Below are positions 1 to 9,069 of a stretch of DNA of 64,000 bases, piece after piece (position 1 is the first letter of the stretch; each line of letters starts with the position of its first letter). The stretch lies in contig NZ_NFJK01000015.1 of the NCBI RefSeq assembly GCF_002159845.1, forward strand, positions 26,448-90,447, read 5' to 3'. Position numbers and translations under genes: made by a program. This DNA comes from Anaeromassilibacillus sp. An250 (GTDB lineage Bacteria > Bacillota > Clostridia > Oscillospirales > Acutalibacteraceae). The notes beneath the pieces were generated by a model, which saw only the letters and a list, made by a program, of their open reading frames with translations, did no database searches and was not told where the DNA came from.

Positions 1-2
1 AG

Positions 3-1508
3 TATGGAAGTGTATTCATTGCAACCTATAACGAAAGTGCTAACAAAAGAGTTACTCTGGCTGAAAAATTGCGTAAACTACCGCTGTCTTTTTTTGGTCA
101 GAGAGATGTCAGCGATTTAACCACTACAATCATGAGTGACTGTACTGGTATGGAGCACGCATTCTCTCATGCAGTCCCGCAACTCGGTGGCTCATTAATT
201 TTCACAATACTTGTTATTATTATGTTGTTTATTGTCAATTGGCAAATGGGATTAGCTTTGTTTTGGGTGTTTCCTATTTCACTCATTATGGTATTTGGTT
301 CAAAAAAGTTACAAGATCAGGCAGGACAAGCACATCTGGATGCAAAAGTAAACTGTGCGGAAGGAATTCAAGAGTGTCTGGAAACTGTGCGGGAACTGAA
401 AGCATATAACCGTAAAGAAGAATATTTACATGGCCTTTTCAAAAAAATGGATCGGGCAGAAAAAGCGCAGATTAAGTCCGAACTTACCACTGATACTTTT
501 TTGGCAACTGGACAAGCTTTTTTACGATTGGGACTTGTCACCGTCATCTTAACAGGTGGAACATTGTTGGTTTCCGGAGAAACTACTTTATTGACTTATT
601 TTATGTTTTTAATGGCAGCTACTCGTATTTACGATCCGCTTTCTGGAGTTTTAGCCAATATAGCAGAAATTTTCAACGCCCGATTGAAAATTTCCCGGAT
701 GCAAGAAATCGAGAGTCAGCCGATTCAGGAAGGAGCCACAGAGTATTCCGTGGATGGTTTCGATATTGTATTTGATCATGTTTTTTTTGCTTATAACAAT
801 GATGAACCGGTACTATCGGATGTTTCTTTTACTGCAAAACAAGGAGAAATTACCGCTTTAGTAGGCCCTTCCGGGAGTGGAAAATCTACCGCTGCAAAAT
901 TGACTGCCCGTTTTTGGGATGTTTCAGGAGGCAGAATTACTTTGGGCGGAACGGATATTAAAACGGTAGATCCGGAATCTCTTCTGAAAAATTATGCTAT
1001 TGTCTTTCAGGATGTTGTCTTATTTGACAACACTGTTATGGAAAACATCAGGATTGGCAGAAAAGATGCTTCGGATAAAGAAGTGGTTGCCGCAGCGAAG
1101 GCTGCACAATGTGAAGAGTTCATAAACCGTCTACCAGAAGGTTATCATACTGTCATTGGAGAGAATGGTGCTATCCTTTCCGGTGGTGAACGCCAAAGAT
1201 TATCTATTGCCAGAGCAATTTTGAAAAATGCTCCCGTGATCCTGCTGGATGAAGCTACTGCCTCCTTGGATGTAGAGAGTGAGACGATGGTACAAGAAGC
1301 AATCTCTCAACTAATTGCAGGTAAAACAGTTTTGATTATTGCTCATCGAATGAGGACGGTTGCTGGTGCTGATAAAATCGTAGTGCTTTCAGATGGAAAA
1401 GTTGAACAGATGGGCTCACCTGATGAATTAGTTCAGTTCGATGGAATGTATAAAAGAATGGCTATTCTCCAAGAACAATCTGCGAGTTGGTCACTTTCGA
1501 AAAATTGA
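3..1508 (+). CDS. ABC transporter half-molecule, permease plus ATPase (5' end outside the window)
   Basis: The frame is open from base 3, so the protein begins left of the window and the TTG at base 69 is probably not the start. The visible part has the end of a membrane domain with hydrophobic helices, then a complete nucleotide-binding domain with Walker A GPSGSGKST, signature LSGGERQRLSIARA, Walker B VILLDEATA and an AHR switch histidine. This is the fused export-type (ABCB/MsbA-like) layout, usually working as a homo- or heterodimer. The composition is more AT-rich than the minus-strand conjugation genes. A metal-dependent regulator follows within 20 bases, so iron or metal-linked transport is a reasonable but unproven guess. 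Confidence 0.85.
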   Translation, partial: YGSVFIATYNESANKRVTLAEKLRKLPLSFFGQRDVSDLTTTIMSDCTGMEHAFSHAVPQLGGSLIFTILVIIMLFIVNWQMGLALFWVFPISLIMVFGSKKLQDQAGQAHLDAKVNCAEGIQECLETVRELKAYNRKEEYLHGLFKKMDRAEKAQIKSELTTDTFLATGQAFLRLGLVTVILTGGTLLVSGETTLLTYFMFLMAATRIYDPLSGVLANIAEIFNARLKISRMQEIESQPIQEGATEYSVDGFDIVFDHVFFAYNNDEPVLSDVSFTAKQGEITALVGPSGSGKSTAAKLTARFWDVSGGRITLGGTDIKTVDPESLLKNYAIVFQDVVLFDNTVMENIRIGRKDASDKEVVAAAKAAQCEEFINRLPEGYHTVIGENGAILSGGERQRLSIARAILKNAPVILLDEATASLDVESETMVQEAISQLIAGKTVLIIAHRMRTVAGADKIVVLSDGKVEQMGSPDELVQFDGMYKRMAILQEQSASWSLSKN

Positions 1509-1523
1509 AAGGAGGTACGCCAA

Positions 1524-1904
1524 CTGAATTTAACATCATCCATGGAGGATTATCTGGAGGCCATATATATCCTCTTTCAAAAACAGGGATATGTCCGTTG
1601 TGTAGATGTTGCGGAGTATTTGGAAGTAACAAAACCCTCTGTAAGCCGCGCTGTAAAAGAATTAACCAAGGCAAAATATCTGCGGAAAGATTCAAACAGC
1701 ATACTCTCCCTGACATCTTCAGGAGAACAGGTTGCCGCAACGATATATGAGCGTCACCGCTTCTTCATGGAACGACTGATTGAGGCGGGCGTAGATCCCA
1801 AAACTGCGGAGGCGGACGCCTGCCGGATGGAACATGGAATCAGCGCAGAAGCCTTTGAAAAACTCAAGTATTCCGTCGAAAGGCAGGGCGAAAAAGTCAA
1901 GTGA
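1524..1904 (+). CDS. DtxR/MntR-family metal-dependent transcriptional regulator
   Basis: The protein begins with a winged helix (MEDYLEAIYILFQKQGYVR, then a recognition helix in KPSVSRAVKELTKAKYL) and ends in the dimerisation/metal region carrying the family motif CRMEHGIS. This matches the two N-terminal domains of DtxR/MntR; there is no SH3-like third domain, as in MntR. A strong GGAGG at 1511-1515 fits a CTG start at 1524 (spacing 8). The first ATG, at 1542, is 26 bases from that site, and relatives commonly have a few residues before MEDYLEAIY, so the rare CTG start is preferred. It lies just after the ABC gene and overlaps the next gene by GTGA, so it is probably its local regulator. Confidence 0.8.
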   Translation: MNLTSSMEDYLEAIYILFQKQGYVRCVDVAEYLEVTKPSVSRAVKELTKAKYLRKDSNSILSLTSSGEQVAATIYERHRFFMERLIEAGVDPKTAEADACRMEHGISAEAFEKLKYSVERQGEKVK

Positions 1905-2311
1905 AAATCATGCTTTTGATCTTTGAGGATGGAGATGAGGAAGCGTTTCTCAAAGTTCAGGGGCTGGCCCAATCCGCTTCTCGTATAGAGCCGTTGGAGT
2001 TCAGGTCACAGCGGAGTACCTCTGCTTTGGAAATCAGGGAAAACCAGCGCCGGGTATTCTGCAAGGGGCGGGAGATCCCTCTCACAAAAACCGAGTATGA
2101 GATTCTCCTGTACCTATTTCAGAACATAAACCAGGTGCTGACACATGACCAGATTTATGAAAAAATCTGGAAGGAGCCAAACTATGGCGAGGCCCGGAAG
2201 CTTGTCAGCCATCATGTGCAGTCCGTTCGCCGCAAGATGGATTTGAAAGAAGATTCCAGTATCCATCTGCGCTGCATCCATGACGTGGGATACAGCCTTG
2301 AAACAAAGTAA
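1901..2311 (+). CDS. Stand-alone OmpR-type winged-helix DNA-binding protein
   Basis: Residues 50-135 form a trans_reg_C (OmpR/PhoB) effector domain: ITLTKTEYEILLYL-like core, then HDQIYEKIW and a VSHHVQSVRRKM recognition helix. The usual receiver domain is missing; the first 45 residues do not show the phospho-acceptor Asp or conserved Lys. The GTG start overlaps the DtxR stop (GTGA), so the two are translationally coupled. A receiver-less OmpR domain suggests a constitutive DNA-binding factor or a fragment of a response regulator; which genes it controls is not visible. A strong hairpin follows immediately. Confidence 0.7.
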   Translation: MKIMLLIFEDGDEEAFLKVQGLAQSASRIEPLEFRSQRSTSALEIRENQRRVFCKGREIPLTKTEYEILLYLFQNINQVLTHDQIYEKIWKEPNYGEARKLVSHHVQSVRRKMDLKEDSSIHLRCIHDVGYSLETK

Positions 2312-2348
2312 AAGCCAGCAGCCTGTTTTTTTGCAGGCTGCTGGCTTT
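2311..2348. terminator. Bidirectional terminator between convergent genes
   Basis: A perfect 15-bp stem (AAAGCCAGCAGCCTG and its complement) with an 8-base loop starts at the last base of the winged-helix stop codon. It separates the plus-strand regulator unit from the convergent M23 gene and has T-rich sequence on its minus-strand exit side. Confidence 0.8.
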
Positions 2349-2408
2349 CCATATATTATAACAACCCTCTGCCGCTTCCGGTTGTGACATTCTTCTAACC
2401 TGTGGGCG

Positions 2409-4190
2409 CTATTCCTTAACCTTAAAGAATCCGAGGGCGTCGGTTCGCTCCCCATTCTGCCACACTTCGAAGTGCAGGTGGTTGCCGGTGGAATTACCGG
2501 TGGTGCCGACGTAGCCGATCACCTCGCCCTGCTTCACTTCCTGCCCAACCGTCACGCAGATGGAGGAACAATGGGCATATAAGGTGTCGAAGGTATCGTT
2601 GTGGTTTACCTTGATATGGTACCCATACCCGCCGCCCCACGAGTCGATGGCGTTGGCTATGGTGACGGTCCCGTCTGCCGCGGCAAGGATGGGCGTACCT
2701 TCCGGCGCGGCGATGTCGGTCCCGCTGTGGTAGGCAATCTCCCCGGTGAAGGGATCTTCCCGGTATCCAAACCATGAGGTGATGGTGTAGCTCTGCGGCA
2801 GGGGCCACTGGAAAATGCCCGTCCCTACCCAATCAGCATCGGGGTTCACGATCTGCCCGCCGCCGCTTGTGTAACCGCCCAGCAGTTCCGCCCACAGGCT
2901 CTGGTTTTCCGGCTCCGACATCAAGGCGAGGTATTCGTTCTGCCTTGCGTTAAAGCTGTACTGCCGGGCCATTTCCTCCGGGGTTTTGTGCGTGATGGTA
3001 ATTTCCAGAATGGTTTCCGTCACCGTTTCGGTATGGGTGGTTTCGTTCCCATCTTCATCGGTGACGGTTACCTCGACTTCATGGCTTTCGGTGCGGGTGC
3101 TGGAGGCAACCGCATTCATCTCCCACATAATATTCCGCAGTTCATCCACCTGAGCGTCATCCAGCGAAGCGACCTGCGAACCGTTTTCCGCACCGGTCAC
3201 CTTGGCGGAAAATACGGCGAGGACGTCCTCCCAATTGATGGAGAGTACCCCGTCGTTGGAGGTGGTTTCCATCCGGTCATGGGGATTGGCGTCCTCTATC
3301 TCCTGAATGTGGGCCAGATATTCCCCGTTGAGGGCAGACACCGCCTGCGTTACGCTGGTGCCGGTTCCTGTGGAGTCGGAGCCAAAAAACAGGCCGAAGC
3401 AGGAACCGACAATCAGGGCGATTAAGCAAATCAACAGGATAATGACTACGGCAACCCAGCCCCCGGCGGCAATCAGGGCGATCAATCCCTTTATCGCTGC
3501 CGTGGCTGCTTTGATGGCAGTGGCGGTTGCCTTGACCGCCGCCTTTACGCCCGTCACCGCTGCTTTCGCTGCGGCTTTGGCGGCCTGAGCCGCTGCCTTA
3601 GCCGCCTTTGCGGTGGCCTGCGCTGTTTTCTGTGCCGCTTTCGCCGCCTGCTGTGCTGTTTTTGCCGAATGCTGCGCTGTTTTTGCCGAATGCTGCGCGG
3701 TCTTGATTCCCTTGGCGCTCTGCTTTACGCCTTTCACAGACTGGCTGGCGGTTTTCACCGCTTTCTGCGGCTTTCCTTTGACAGCCTTGGCCACGGTATT
3801 CTTTGTCCGCATTTTAGAAGCGGTATCCTTCGCGGCTTCCACTGTTTTGCCGCCAGCGTTTTTCGCTTCCGACAGGGTGCGGGAAATCTCTCTTTTTTCC
3901 TTCACCTTCCGGGCCGTGGCCTGCGCCAGCTTTTTCCCGCCCCGGTAGGTCAGGTCCGCCCCCTTTTTGGCAGTGCTCTCTATGCCGGACAGCATCTGAT
4001 CCCCGGCGTTGTTGGCAGGGGCGTTGGAGGATTCCCCACGCTGGCTGGCAAAGGGCGTTTCCTTGAGTTCTGAGATGGATTTGTCCTTGGATTTCAGCCA
4101 TAAATCCTTCATGGCTGTTTTCGGAGCCTTGGCGGCTTTGTCCAGCAGTTTGGGCCTGCCGCCCTCCGGCTTCGTTTTAATTTCTTTCAA
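2409..4190 (-). CDS. ICE-encoded M23 peptidoglycan hydrolase (CD1108 family)
   Basis: A 593-residue protein that locally opens the cell wall for the conjugation channel. Residues 1-235 are charged and end in a long Lys/Ala/Gln heptad-like repeat (AQHSAKTAQ and KAAKAAAQAAK units, about 160-225). A membrane segment follows at about 236-270. The C-terminus is a complete M23 endopeptidase with H488 and D492 (HSGTD) and H571/H573 (NHLHF) as zinc and catalytic residues. The start is a TTG at 4190 with AGGAGG eight bases upstream. In related ICEs it sits next to virB4; here a nuclease gene and a small methylase lie between. Downstream transfer genes expected after it are absent. Confidence 0.87.
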   Translation of the reverse strand: MKEIKTKPEGGRPKLLDKAAKAPKTAMKDLWLKSKDKSISELKETPFASQRGESSNAPANNAGDQMLSGIESTAKKGADLTYRGGKKLAQATARKVKEKREISRTLSEAKNAGGKTVEAAKDTASKMRTKNTVAKAVKGKPQKAVKTASQSVKGVKQSAKGIKTAQHSAKTAQHSAKTAQQAAKAAQKTAQATAKAAKAAAQAAKAAAKAAVTGVKAAVKATATAIKAATAAIKGLIALIAAGGWVAVVIILLICLIALIVGSCFGLFFGSDSTGTGTSVTQAVSALNGEYLAHIQEIEDANPHDRMETTSNDGVLSINWEDVLAVFSAKVTGAENGSQVASLDDAQVDELRNIMWEMNAVASSTRTESHEVEVTVTDEDGNETTHTETVTETILEITITHKTPEEMARQYSFNARQNEYLALMSEPENQSLWAELLGGYTSGGGQIVNPDADWVGTGIFQWPLPQSYTITSWFGYREDPFTGEIAYHSGTDIAAPEGTPILAAADGTVTIANAIDSWGGGYGYHIKVNHNDTFDTLYAHCSSICVTVGQEVKQGEVIGYVGTTGNSTGNHLHFEVWQNGERTDALGFFKVKE

Positions 4191-4253
4191 AAATGCACCT
4201 CCTGTGATATACTATAGTTATATCTCTCATGGCGTTGTAAAGGAGCAGCCACT

Positions 4254-5261
4254 ATGTTAATGAATTCGAACGAATATCTTGCAACCATTGAACAGGTCAA
4301 GCAGGAAATCAAAGCGGCCCAATATAAGGCGGCTGTTCATGTCAATACGGAACTCATCATGCTGTACCACAGCATTGGGTGCGTGATTAATGCGCATAAA
4401 AGCTGGGGCAATAAATTTATTGAAAATCTGGCGCAGGACATTAAGCTGGAATTTCCGCAGACTACAGGTTATTCCGTCCGAAACCTGAAATATATGGCGA
4501 AGTTTGCAGCGACATACCCGGATTCAGAATTTGTGCAACAGGTTGTTGCACAAATTCCATGGGGCCACAATGTAGTCCTGCTGGACAAGGTTTCTGATGC
4601 CGATGAGCGTAACTGGTATATTGAGGCTTGCCGGAAAAACGGCTGGTCCCGCAATGTGCTGGTTCACCAAATTGAGAGTGGCCTGTATCAACGGCAGGCA
4701 CTGGCAGAAAAGATTTCCAATTTTGAGAACAGGCTTCCCTCACCACAGAGTGAACTGGCAGTGCAGACCATGAAAGATCCCTATATTTTCGATTTCATTC
4801 CATTTAAAGAAGATATGGTGGAACGGGATATTGAACGGGCGCTGGTACAGGATGTGACCAGGCTCCTGTTGGAGCTCGGCACCGGCTTTGCCTTTTTGGG
4901 AAATCAGTACCACTTGAACGTGGGCGGCGACGATTTCTACATTGACCTGCTTTTCTACAATTTGAATCTACGCTGCTATGTGGTGATAGAATTGAAAACC
5001 GGCGAATTCAAGCCGGAGTATGCGGGACAACTGAATTTTTATCTTTCGGCGGTGGATGGTATTCTGAAAAAAGAAGCGGACAATCCTTCTATCGGCCTGC
5101 TGCTCTGCAAAAGCAAAAACGATTTGGTGGCAGAGTATTCGCTGAAAGATATGAGCAAGCCGATTGGCGTCAGCGAATATAAGATCACCAGCACCTTGCC
5201 GGAAGAACTGGAACAGCAGCTTCCTTCCGTGGAAGACCTGCAAAAACGCATTCAAAAATAA
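4254..5261 (+). CDS. YhcG-type PDDEXK nuclease (DUF1016)
   Basis: A 335-residue protein with the N-terminal DUF1016 helical domain (TGYSVRNLKYMAKFAATYP; WGHNVVLLDK) and a C-terminal PD-(D/E)XK nuclease core: FYIDLLFYN supplies the Asp, then VVIELKTGEF supplies ExK. This is the YhcG family, found in genomic islands and often next to restriction systems; its exact role is unsettled. It lies on the plus strand inside a minus-strand conjugation operon, with its own promoter-like TATACT near 4209, an AAAGGAG ribosome site and a perfect terminator just after the stop. It is thus a self-contained inserted cassette. A defence or anti-competitor role is inference. Confidence 0.85.
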   Translation: MLMNSNEYLATIEQVKQEIKAAQYKAAVHVNTELIMLYHSIGCVINAHKSWGNKFIENLAQDIKLEFPQTTGYSVRNLKYMAKFAATYPDSEFVQQVVAQIPWGHNVVLLDKVSDADERNWYIEACRKNGWSRNVLVHQIESGLYQRQALAEKISNFENRLPSPQSELAVQTMKDPYIFDFIPFKEDMVERDIERALVQDVTRLLLELGTGFAFLGNQYHLNVGGDDFYIDLLFYNLNLRCYVVIELKTGEFKPEYAGQLNFYLSAVDGILKKEADNPSIGLLLCKSKNDLVAEYSLKDMSKPIGVSEYKITSTLPEELEQQLPSVEDLQKRIQK

Positions 5262-5264
5262 GGC

Positions 5265-5302
5265 GTTCCCCTTTGCACGAACCTGCAAAGGGGAACTTTT
5301 TT
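5265..5302 (+). terminator. Terminator of the YhcG gene
   Basis: Perfect 13-bp stem GTTCCCCTTTGCA with its complement, loop CGAACC, then six T residues, beginning three bases after the stop codon. Confidence 0.9.
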
Positions 5303-5351
5303 AGATTGGGAGCCGAAGGCGGTCCCCTGCTGTATCGTTTCTGCTCTGTAT

Positions 5352-5861
5352 TCAGTTTTCCATCCTCCGTTCCACCACGACAATCGTGTCATTGTGATTG
5401 CCTCCGTGGGCAACCAACCGGATATGCAGGGGTTCAAAGCCATACTTTTTCCCGATTCCACCGCTGTTCCAGCCGCAGGAAAGAACAAGGCCGTTCGGCT
5501 TTACAATCCGGCGGATCTGTTCTTTATGCTTTCTCCAGTAGCTGTTCTGCGTTGTCTGCATATTAACGGTACGGCCCATTTTCCGGTAGCATTCGCTTAC
5601 CTGCCTTGCGGAGTACGGCGGATCATATAAAACCATGTCCACGCTGGCGTCCTGAAACATGGCGAGAAAATCCGTCGCGTCCAAGTGGTAATCGGTGTCG
5701 CAGCCGGTATCCAGATCGTTGGTGACGGAAGCGAGCTTCGATCTGTTGGCAAAGGGATCAATCACCAACCCACGGGGCATGTACTGCATCAGCAGTTCCC
5801 GTATGGGCTTGATCTCAAAAGTGTATCTGCTCGGCATCGCCCAAAAGCGGTCCATTACCAT
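5352..5861 (-). CDS. Small N6-adenine DNA methyltransferase-like protein
   Basis: A 169-residue class I methyltransferase with the catalytic DPPY motif at residues 80-83 (VDMVLYDPPYSAR) and a DPFANRS segment near residue 35 that resembles the AdoMet-binding motif. It is shorter than stand-alone Dam-type enzymes, so target recognition is minimal and the modified substrate is uncertain. The ATG at 5861 lies eight bases after the virB4 stop, and its ribosome site falls inside the end of virB4, so the two were one operon. Likely use is to modify the element's DNA so that it escapes host restriction after transfer; this is inferred from family and context. Confidence 0.75.
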   Translation of the reverse strand: MVMDRFWAMPSRYTFEIKPIRELLMQYMPRGLVIDPFANRSKLASVTNDLDTGCDTDYHLDATDFLAMFQDASVDMVLYDPPYSARQVSECYRKMGRTVNMQTTQNSYWRKHKEQIRRIVKPNGLVLSCGWNSGGIGKKYGFEPLHIRLVAHGGNHNDTIVVVERRMEN

Positions 5862-5869
5862 CCCTATGG

Positions 5870-6711
5870 CTACACCCCTCTCAGGGCCTCGTCCGGCTTG
5901 GTGGTCATCAGCTGGTACAGGCGAGTGCTGCGGGGGAAGCTGTTTTCAAAGGGCACAATATTCCCGGCGCAGCGGATCAGGCCGCAGCCAGCCGCCACAT
6001 TGGTGATGTAGCCAAGCTGGTTTTCGGAGATGTGTAGAAGGTTCGCCAGTTCATCCCGGTCTGTAGCGGACTGGTTCAAGAGGATTAAAAATTCCGAGTT
6101 TGCCAGCATGAGGCGGGCGGTGTCGGAACGGAGGAGCTCCTCCACGTTCTGCGTTAACCCTGTCACCAGCCCATTGTATTTGCGGATTCGTTTCCACAGC
6201 TTGTAGAAAAAGTCGGCGCTGTACTCATAGCGGAACAGCAGGTAAAACTCGTCGGCAAATACCCATGTGGTTTTGCCTTTCTTCCAGTTCTGAATGACAC
6301 GGTTGAAGATGGCGTCCAAGGTCACCAGCATGCCGATGGGCATAAGCTGCTCGCCCAACTCCCGGATGTCATAGGCGATAATCCGGGCTTTGGTGTCCAC
6401 GTTGGTGCGCTGGGCAAAGGTGTTGAGGCTGCCGGTGATGAACAATTCCGACGAAAGCGCCAGCCCTCTGGCTTCCGGCTCCGGCTGTTTTAACAGGGAG
6501 TGGTACAGGTCTTTCAGGGTGGGAGCCTCGCCCTCGTAGTTGTTGGCGACGTATTCCCGGTACACATCGTAGGTACAGCGGTCAAGGATGGATTTTTCTT
6601 TTGCGCTCACGTTGCCCGCGCCCACCAGCTGCTCGAACAGGGAGAGGATGAATTCGGATTTCTCAATCAGCGGGTTTCGCTCGTCCCCATAAGCGCCCAG
6701 CGCCTTGCCGC
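5870..6711 (-). CDS. virB4: VirB4-type conjugation ATPase, C-terminal part only (5' part replaced by a group II intron)
   Basis: The frame reads back from the TAG at 5870 past any normal start to about 6711 (CGKALGAYGDERNPLIEKSE) and meets a stop just inside the intron. The remaining 280 or so residues match the C-terminal half of CagE/TrbE/VirB4 ATPases: conserved KSILDRC, GSLNTFA and the Walker B stretch TTWVFADEF, followed by the GLTQNVEELL motif and a C-terminal RLYQLMTTKP tail. Walker A and the N-terminal domain are absent. The sequence on the other side of the intron is not virB4, so splicing cannot restore it. The fragment should be non-functional unless another copy exists. Confidence 0.85.
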
Positions 6712-9069
6712 ATTACTGCGGTAGGTTTCCAAACGCTCCCCTCCAAACCGGACGTACACCTCTCGATGTATCCGGCTTTCCAGATATCAGTCTAACTTTC
6801 CATTGTGCAGCTTTACATGGCAGGAGTGGCACAGCGCCATTGTCTTGCGTTTACGCGCAATCATTTGGCGTTCCCATTCTGCCTTACCACTTAAATCTTT
6901 CAGTTTTCGGACATGATGGATTTCAATATCCTCTGTTTCGGCTCCGCAGAACTCGCAGATATGGCCTTGCAACCGGTCTATCAGCCGGGTATAGCGGCGG
7001 TTCTCATTGGCCCTGCCAATGATGTCCGGGTTTTCCGTTACAACGACTTTGTCGTTATGACGCATGCCCTGATTGTAAAACACCACAGATTTTGTCCCGT
7101 TTTTCGTTGAATACGATACAGTAAAATCCCCGTTGCGGCAGTATTTGCGAATAATTTTCCGCATGCTCGTCCGATACTTTCCGGCGAAGGTCTTGTACAT
7201 GCTGAACTTCATCACGTAGAGGAAAGAGTTCAACACCGTTGCATTGTTTGCCAGCCGATAATAATTGTACATGCCCCGCACTTCTGCATTGTACTGGTTC
7301 AAAATCTCAATATCATCCAGGCGTATCAGCCCCGGACGCCGTACCGGTTCCCATACCTCTTTGTTCCCATGGGTTTTGTCATAGCTGATTTTCAGCGCGC
7401 CATAGGAGAGCAGGCGGTTCAGCCATTTCTCTTTCGGCACGTACAGCTTGACTTTCCCTACATAGGTTCGGCGTGTAAAACCCGTCTTTGTCCGGGTACT
7501 GTTTTGTTCCCGGCTGACTGTAATCAGATATCCGAGGAAGTGGGCGAAGTCACTTCCGTGGGTGATGAGCGTTTTTTCCGGGGACATCTCCAAATGAAGA
7601 TGTCCCTTGATGAACGTCCCCACATCGGATTTGACCTGCCTCGCATCCTCTTTGCTCCCAATCACACCAATCAGGAAATCATCAGCATAACGGACATAAA
7701 CAACCCGTCTGTATTCCGTATCCATAGGGTCGCTGTAAGGGATAGAGCGCAGTCGGCTATTAAGTTCCTGTATCTGCGCCATGACCTCCCGGCGTTTTTC
7801 CTTACTGATTTTTGCTTCATTGCGTTTCAGCCATTCCTGTTTTCCGCGCCGGACATCCAACGGCTTTTTGTAGGCCGGGTTAATTTTCCGTTTTGTACCG
7901 CAGTTAAAGGATTTGGCATACTCTGCCATAAATACGTCCAGTTCATTGAGGTAGATATTCGCCAGAATTGGGCTAATCAGCGACCCTTGCGGGGTGCCGG
8001 AATAGGTGTTGTGATACTCCCAATTTTCCATATATCCCGCTTTCAGGAATTTCCAAATTAGGCCGATGAAATGCTCATCCGCAATGCGCCTGCGCAGTAT
8101 CTGCACCAGCACATGATGGTCAACGTTGTCAAAACATCCTTTGATATCACCCTCAACAAACCATTTGACCCCCGTGTAGTTCCGCTTGATATATTGCAGG
8201 GCCGTATGACAGCTCCGCTTTGGGCGGAATCCATGGGAAGTAACGTGAAAGGTAGGTTCATAAATGCTTTCCAGTATCATGCGCACCACCTCTTGCACCA
8301 GCTTGTCATCGAAGGACGGAATACCAAGAGGACGTGTTTTTCCGTTTGCTTTTGGGATATACGTTCTTCTGGCAGGTTTTGGCTGATAACTGAAATCCTT
8401 CAGTTTTTGAATGAGGACTTCAATTCGCTTCATACTCATGCCATCGATTGTTTTCCCATCGCTTCCGGCTGTCATGTTGCCGGGTTTTGCTTGGATACGC
8501 TCATACGCCAGCAGATAAAATGCCGGATTGTACAGGTTCCGATAGAGCCTTTGATAGTGGTAATCTTTGCTTGCTGCTTTTGATGTCAGACTTTCCAAAA
8601 CGTTCTTTGGACTTCTCATAGTGCCTCACGCACCTTTCCATTGATAGTTTGGTTGATATCCTGCCGCCCTTCGCCATGTGCAAGGCTTTCCCTTGCTCGG
8701 ACTACTACGGCGGCTCCGTTGCCATACCGGATTTTCAGGCTCTGAAAGCCATAGCCTATAAGGGCGTTCCAGGTTAGGCAATCCCCGGTTAGGCAGTTTG
8801 GGACAGCGTGTTGTGATGTCGGAATGGGTTTTCGTCCGTTATCCGCTTACTGCGGTTGGCTGTCGTGGGTATTTCGCAATCGGCATCTACCTGTCACCGA
8901 TTGCCACGGCATGCGGCGAATACAACTATCCTGCGCCGCCGGCTCAAGTATGCCGCCTTGGACTACCCTTCAAGCAATCCAGCTTTATTCCTCATTCACA
9001 ACGTTTCACCTTGCCGTTCAGTAGTGGTTAGATAGTTTCCCAACTTACGACGTTGCCGATATGCTACAC
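6712..9069 (-). mobile_element. Group II intron with maturase
   Basis: The element reads on the minus strand. Domain V is recognisable at about 6745-6785 as a hairpin beginning AGCCGGATACATCGAGAGG and closing CGTCCGGTTT, just downstream of the reverse-transcriptase gene. The 5' end is placed at a GTGTAGC (position 9069) after GGGGA, fitting the GUGYG-type start, and the 3' end near AAT at 6712-6714; both are estimates to within several bases. About 450 bases upstream of the maturase gene hold domains I-III. The 5' exon is a Toprim gene and the 3' exon is virB4, so this copy does not interrupt one continuous gene. Confidence 0.8.
6787..8619 (-). CDS. ltrA: Group II intron reverse transcriptase/maturase/HNH endonuclease
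   Basis: A 610-residue LtrA-type protein that splices its own intron RNA and copies it into DNA. The reverse-transcriptase blocks are intact: RPLGIPSFDDKLVQ, HGFRPKRSCHTAL, EGDIKGCFDNVDH, the SGTPQGSLISPILANIYL block, and the active-site YADD at 311-314. The maturase (X) domain follows (LSYGALKISYDKTHGNKEVW region), and the C-terminus is an HNH endonuclease with CEFC, EIHHVRKLKDL and CHSCHVKLH. Full length and intact motifs suggest an active maturase. It fills most of the intron and is read in the same direction as the ribozyme. Confidence 0.93.
   Translation of the reverse strand: MRSPKNVLESLTSKAASKDYHYQRLYRNLYNPAFYLLAYERIQAKPGNMTAGSDGKTIDGMSMKRIEVLIQKLKDFSYQPKPARRTYIPKANGKTRPLGIPSFDDKLVQEVVRMILESIYEPTFHVTSHGFRPKRSCHTALQYIKRNYTGVKWFVEGDIKGCFDNVDHHVLVQILRRRIADEHFIGLIWKFLKAGYMENWEYHNTYSGTPQGSLISPILANIYLNELDVFMAEYAKSFNCGTKRKINPAYKKPLDVRRGKQEWLKRNEAKISKEKRREVMAQIQELNSRLRSIPYSDPMDTEYRRVVYVRYADDFLIGVIGSKEDARQVKSDVGTFIKGHLHLEMSPEKTLITHGSDFAHFLGYLITVSREQNSTRTKTGFTRRTYVGKVKLYVPKEKWLNRLLSYGALKISYDKTHGNKEVWEPVRRPGLIRLDDIEILNQYNAEVRGMYNYYRLANNATVLNSFLYVMKFSMYKTFAGKYRTSMRKIIRKYCRNGDFTVSYSTKNGTKSVVFYNQGMRHNDKVVVTENPDIIGRANENRRYTRLIDRLQGHICEFCGAETEDIEIHHVRKLKDLSGKAEWERQMIARKRKTMALCHSCHVKLHNGKLD

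Noticed and set aside
3307..4073. Plus-strand frames rich in Ala and Cys
   Set aside because: They are the complement of the Lys/Ala repeat of the M23 protein.
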